A stretch of DNA of 64,000 bases, from positions 682,001 through 746,000 of the forward strand of contig NZ_WIBF01000001.1 in the NCBI RefSeq assembly GCF_009496005.1, written 5' to 3'. Under the pieces are notes generated by a model that ran no database searches, was not told where the DNA came from, and was given only the letters and a program-made list of their open reading frames with translations. The translations under genes were made by a program, and so were the position numbers. Of this stretch, positions 63,533 through 64,000 are shown piece after piece. The number at the start of each line of letters is the position of its first letter. Position 1 is the stretch's first letter. The stretch is from Tritonibacter litoralis (GTDB taxonomy: Bacteria > Pseudomonadota > Alphaproteobacteria > Rhodobacterales > Rhodobacteraceae).

Positions 63533-63602
63533 TTTTTAAATTGACGCAAGTTGCCATCAGACATTAGCTTGATGGCAAGCATCTATATTAGGGAGGATGA
63601 GG

Positions 63603-64000
63603 ATGTTTAAGAAAGGCGCGCTTTGCACAGCCACGGCCATGTCAATCATGGCTGCGGGTGGTGTTTTTGCCGAAACACTCACAATTGCGATCGTAAACAA
63701 CGGTCACATGATCAACATGCAGAAGGTTGCCCAAGCCTATACTGCGCAAACTGGTGTTGAGTTGAAATGGGTCTCATTGGAAGAAGGGGTTCTGCGCGAA
63801 CAGGTCACGTCCGATACTGCGACGGGCGGTGGTCAGTACGACATAATCAACATCGGCATGCAGGAAGCGCCGATCTGGGGAGCCGCAGGCTGGATTGAAC
63901 CACTGAATTTCTCGGCTGGCTATGATGTGAACGACATTCTGCCCGCGATGCGCAACGGCCTGTCCCATGATGGCCAGCTTTATGCTGCGCCTTTCTATGG
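63603..64000 (+). CDS. ABC transporter sugar/polyol-binding protein (partial, continues past window)
   Basis: The first 132 residues are present. A signal peptide covers residues 1 to about 23 ('ALCTATAMSIMAAGGVFA'), followed by 'ETLTIAIVNNGHMINMQKVA' and 'GQYDIINIGMQEAPIWGAAG', resembling binding proteins of sorbitol/mannitol-type (SmoE) transporters. The upstream LacI operator and LacI gene fit regulated polyol or sugar uptake. The remaining transporter genes are expected to the right. Confidence 0.8.
   Translation, partial: MFKKGALCTATAMSIMAAGGVFAETLTIAIVNNGHMINMQKVAQAYTAQTGVELKWVSLEEGVLREQVTSDTATGGGQYDIINIGMQEAPIWGAAGWIEPLNFSAGYDVNDILPAMRNGLSHDGQLYAAPFY

Overview
The window looks like chromosomal DNA of an alphaproteobacterium of the Rhodobacterales (Roseobacter group). 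This rests on the gene orders dnaB-alr-mlaE-mlaF ... radA-cvpA-purF, surE-pcm-nlpD and tatA-tatB-tatC, on TRAP and sugar ABC transporters, a phasin with a PHB depolymerase, two Hint-domain proteins, a perfect CtrA-type site, and GC-rich codon use. No rRNA, tRNA, CRISPR array or intact mobile element was seen. Assignments come from reading protein motifs and gene order; no database search was run.

Left part (1-18.2 kb), accessory metabolism and transport. A partial NmrA-like oxidoreductase is divergent from an HxlR regulator, and an ABM-domain protein is divergent from a LysR regulator. Next is a complete oxidative hexuronate pathway, 4.1-12.3 kb on the minus strand, read in the order dctP, dctQ, dctM, uronate dehydrogenase, ketoglutarate semialdehyde dehydrogenase, keto-deoxy-aldarate dehydratase, galactarolactone cycloisomerase, galactarolactone isomerase. 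A convergent FCD-type GntR regulator probably controls it; that gene seems to begin at a rare AUC or AUU codon. Then comes a FecBCD-type ABC importer whose ATPase gene overlaps a pseudoazurin-like cupredoxin gene, and an EamA exporter divergent from a MarR regulator with two operators between them.

Core (18.2-44.4 kb). dnaB has a perfect DnaA box upstream. Between dnaB and alr lies about 4 kb of accessory DNA: a VPLPA-CTERM surface protein, a lipoprotein hydrolase, an IS3-family relic and a diverged second copy of the alr 5' end. Then come alr, mlaE, mlaF, pqiA-like, radA, cvpA, a Hint-like protein behind an intergenic region with CtrA and DnaA sites, purF, surE, pcm, nlpD, MarR/GST, a DUF815 ATPase, a small protein with an internal repeat, and tatABC.

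Right part (44.4-64 kb). A lone iron-type ABC ATPase sits beside an arsenite methyltransferase, followed by an AlkC-like protein, an SDR, a second Hint protein, PHB depolymerase plus phasin, and prfC. The window closes with carbohydrate-type ABC systems. One (55.9-62.2 kb, beside a ROK regulator) carries two different endonuclease/exonuclease/phosphatase-family enzymes in the same operon, which suggests uptake and cytoplasmic hydrolysis of a phosphodiester. A second system, headed by a LacI regulator with matching palindromic operators, runs off the right edge.
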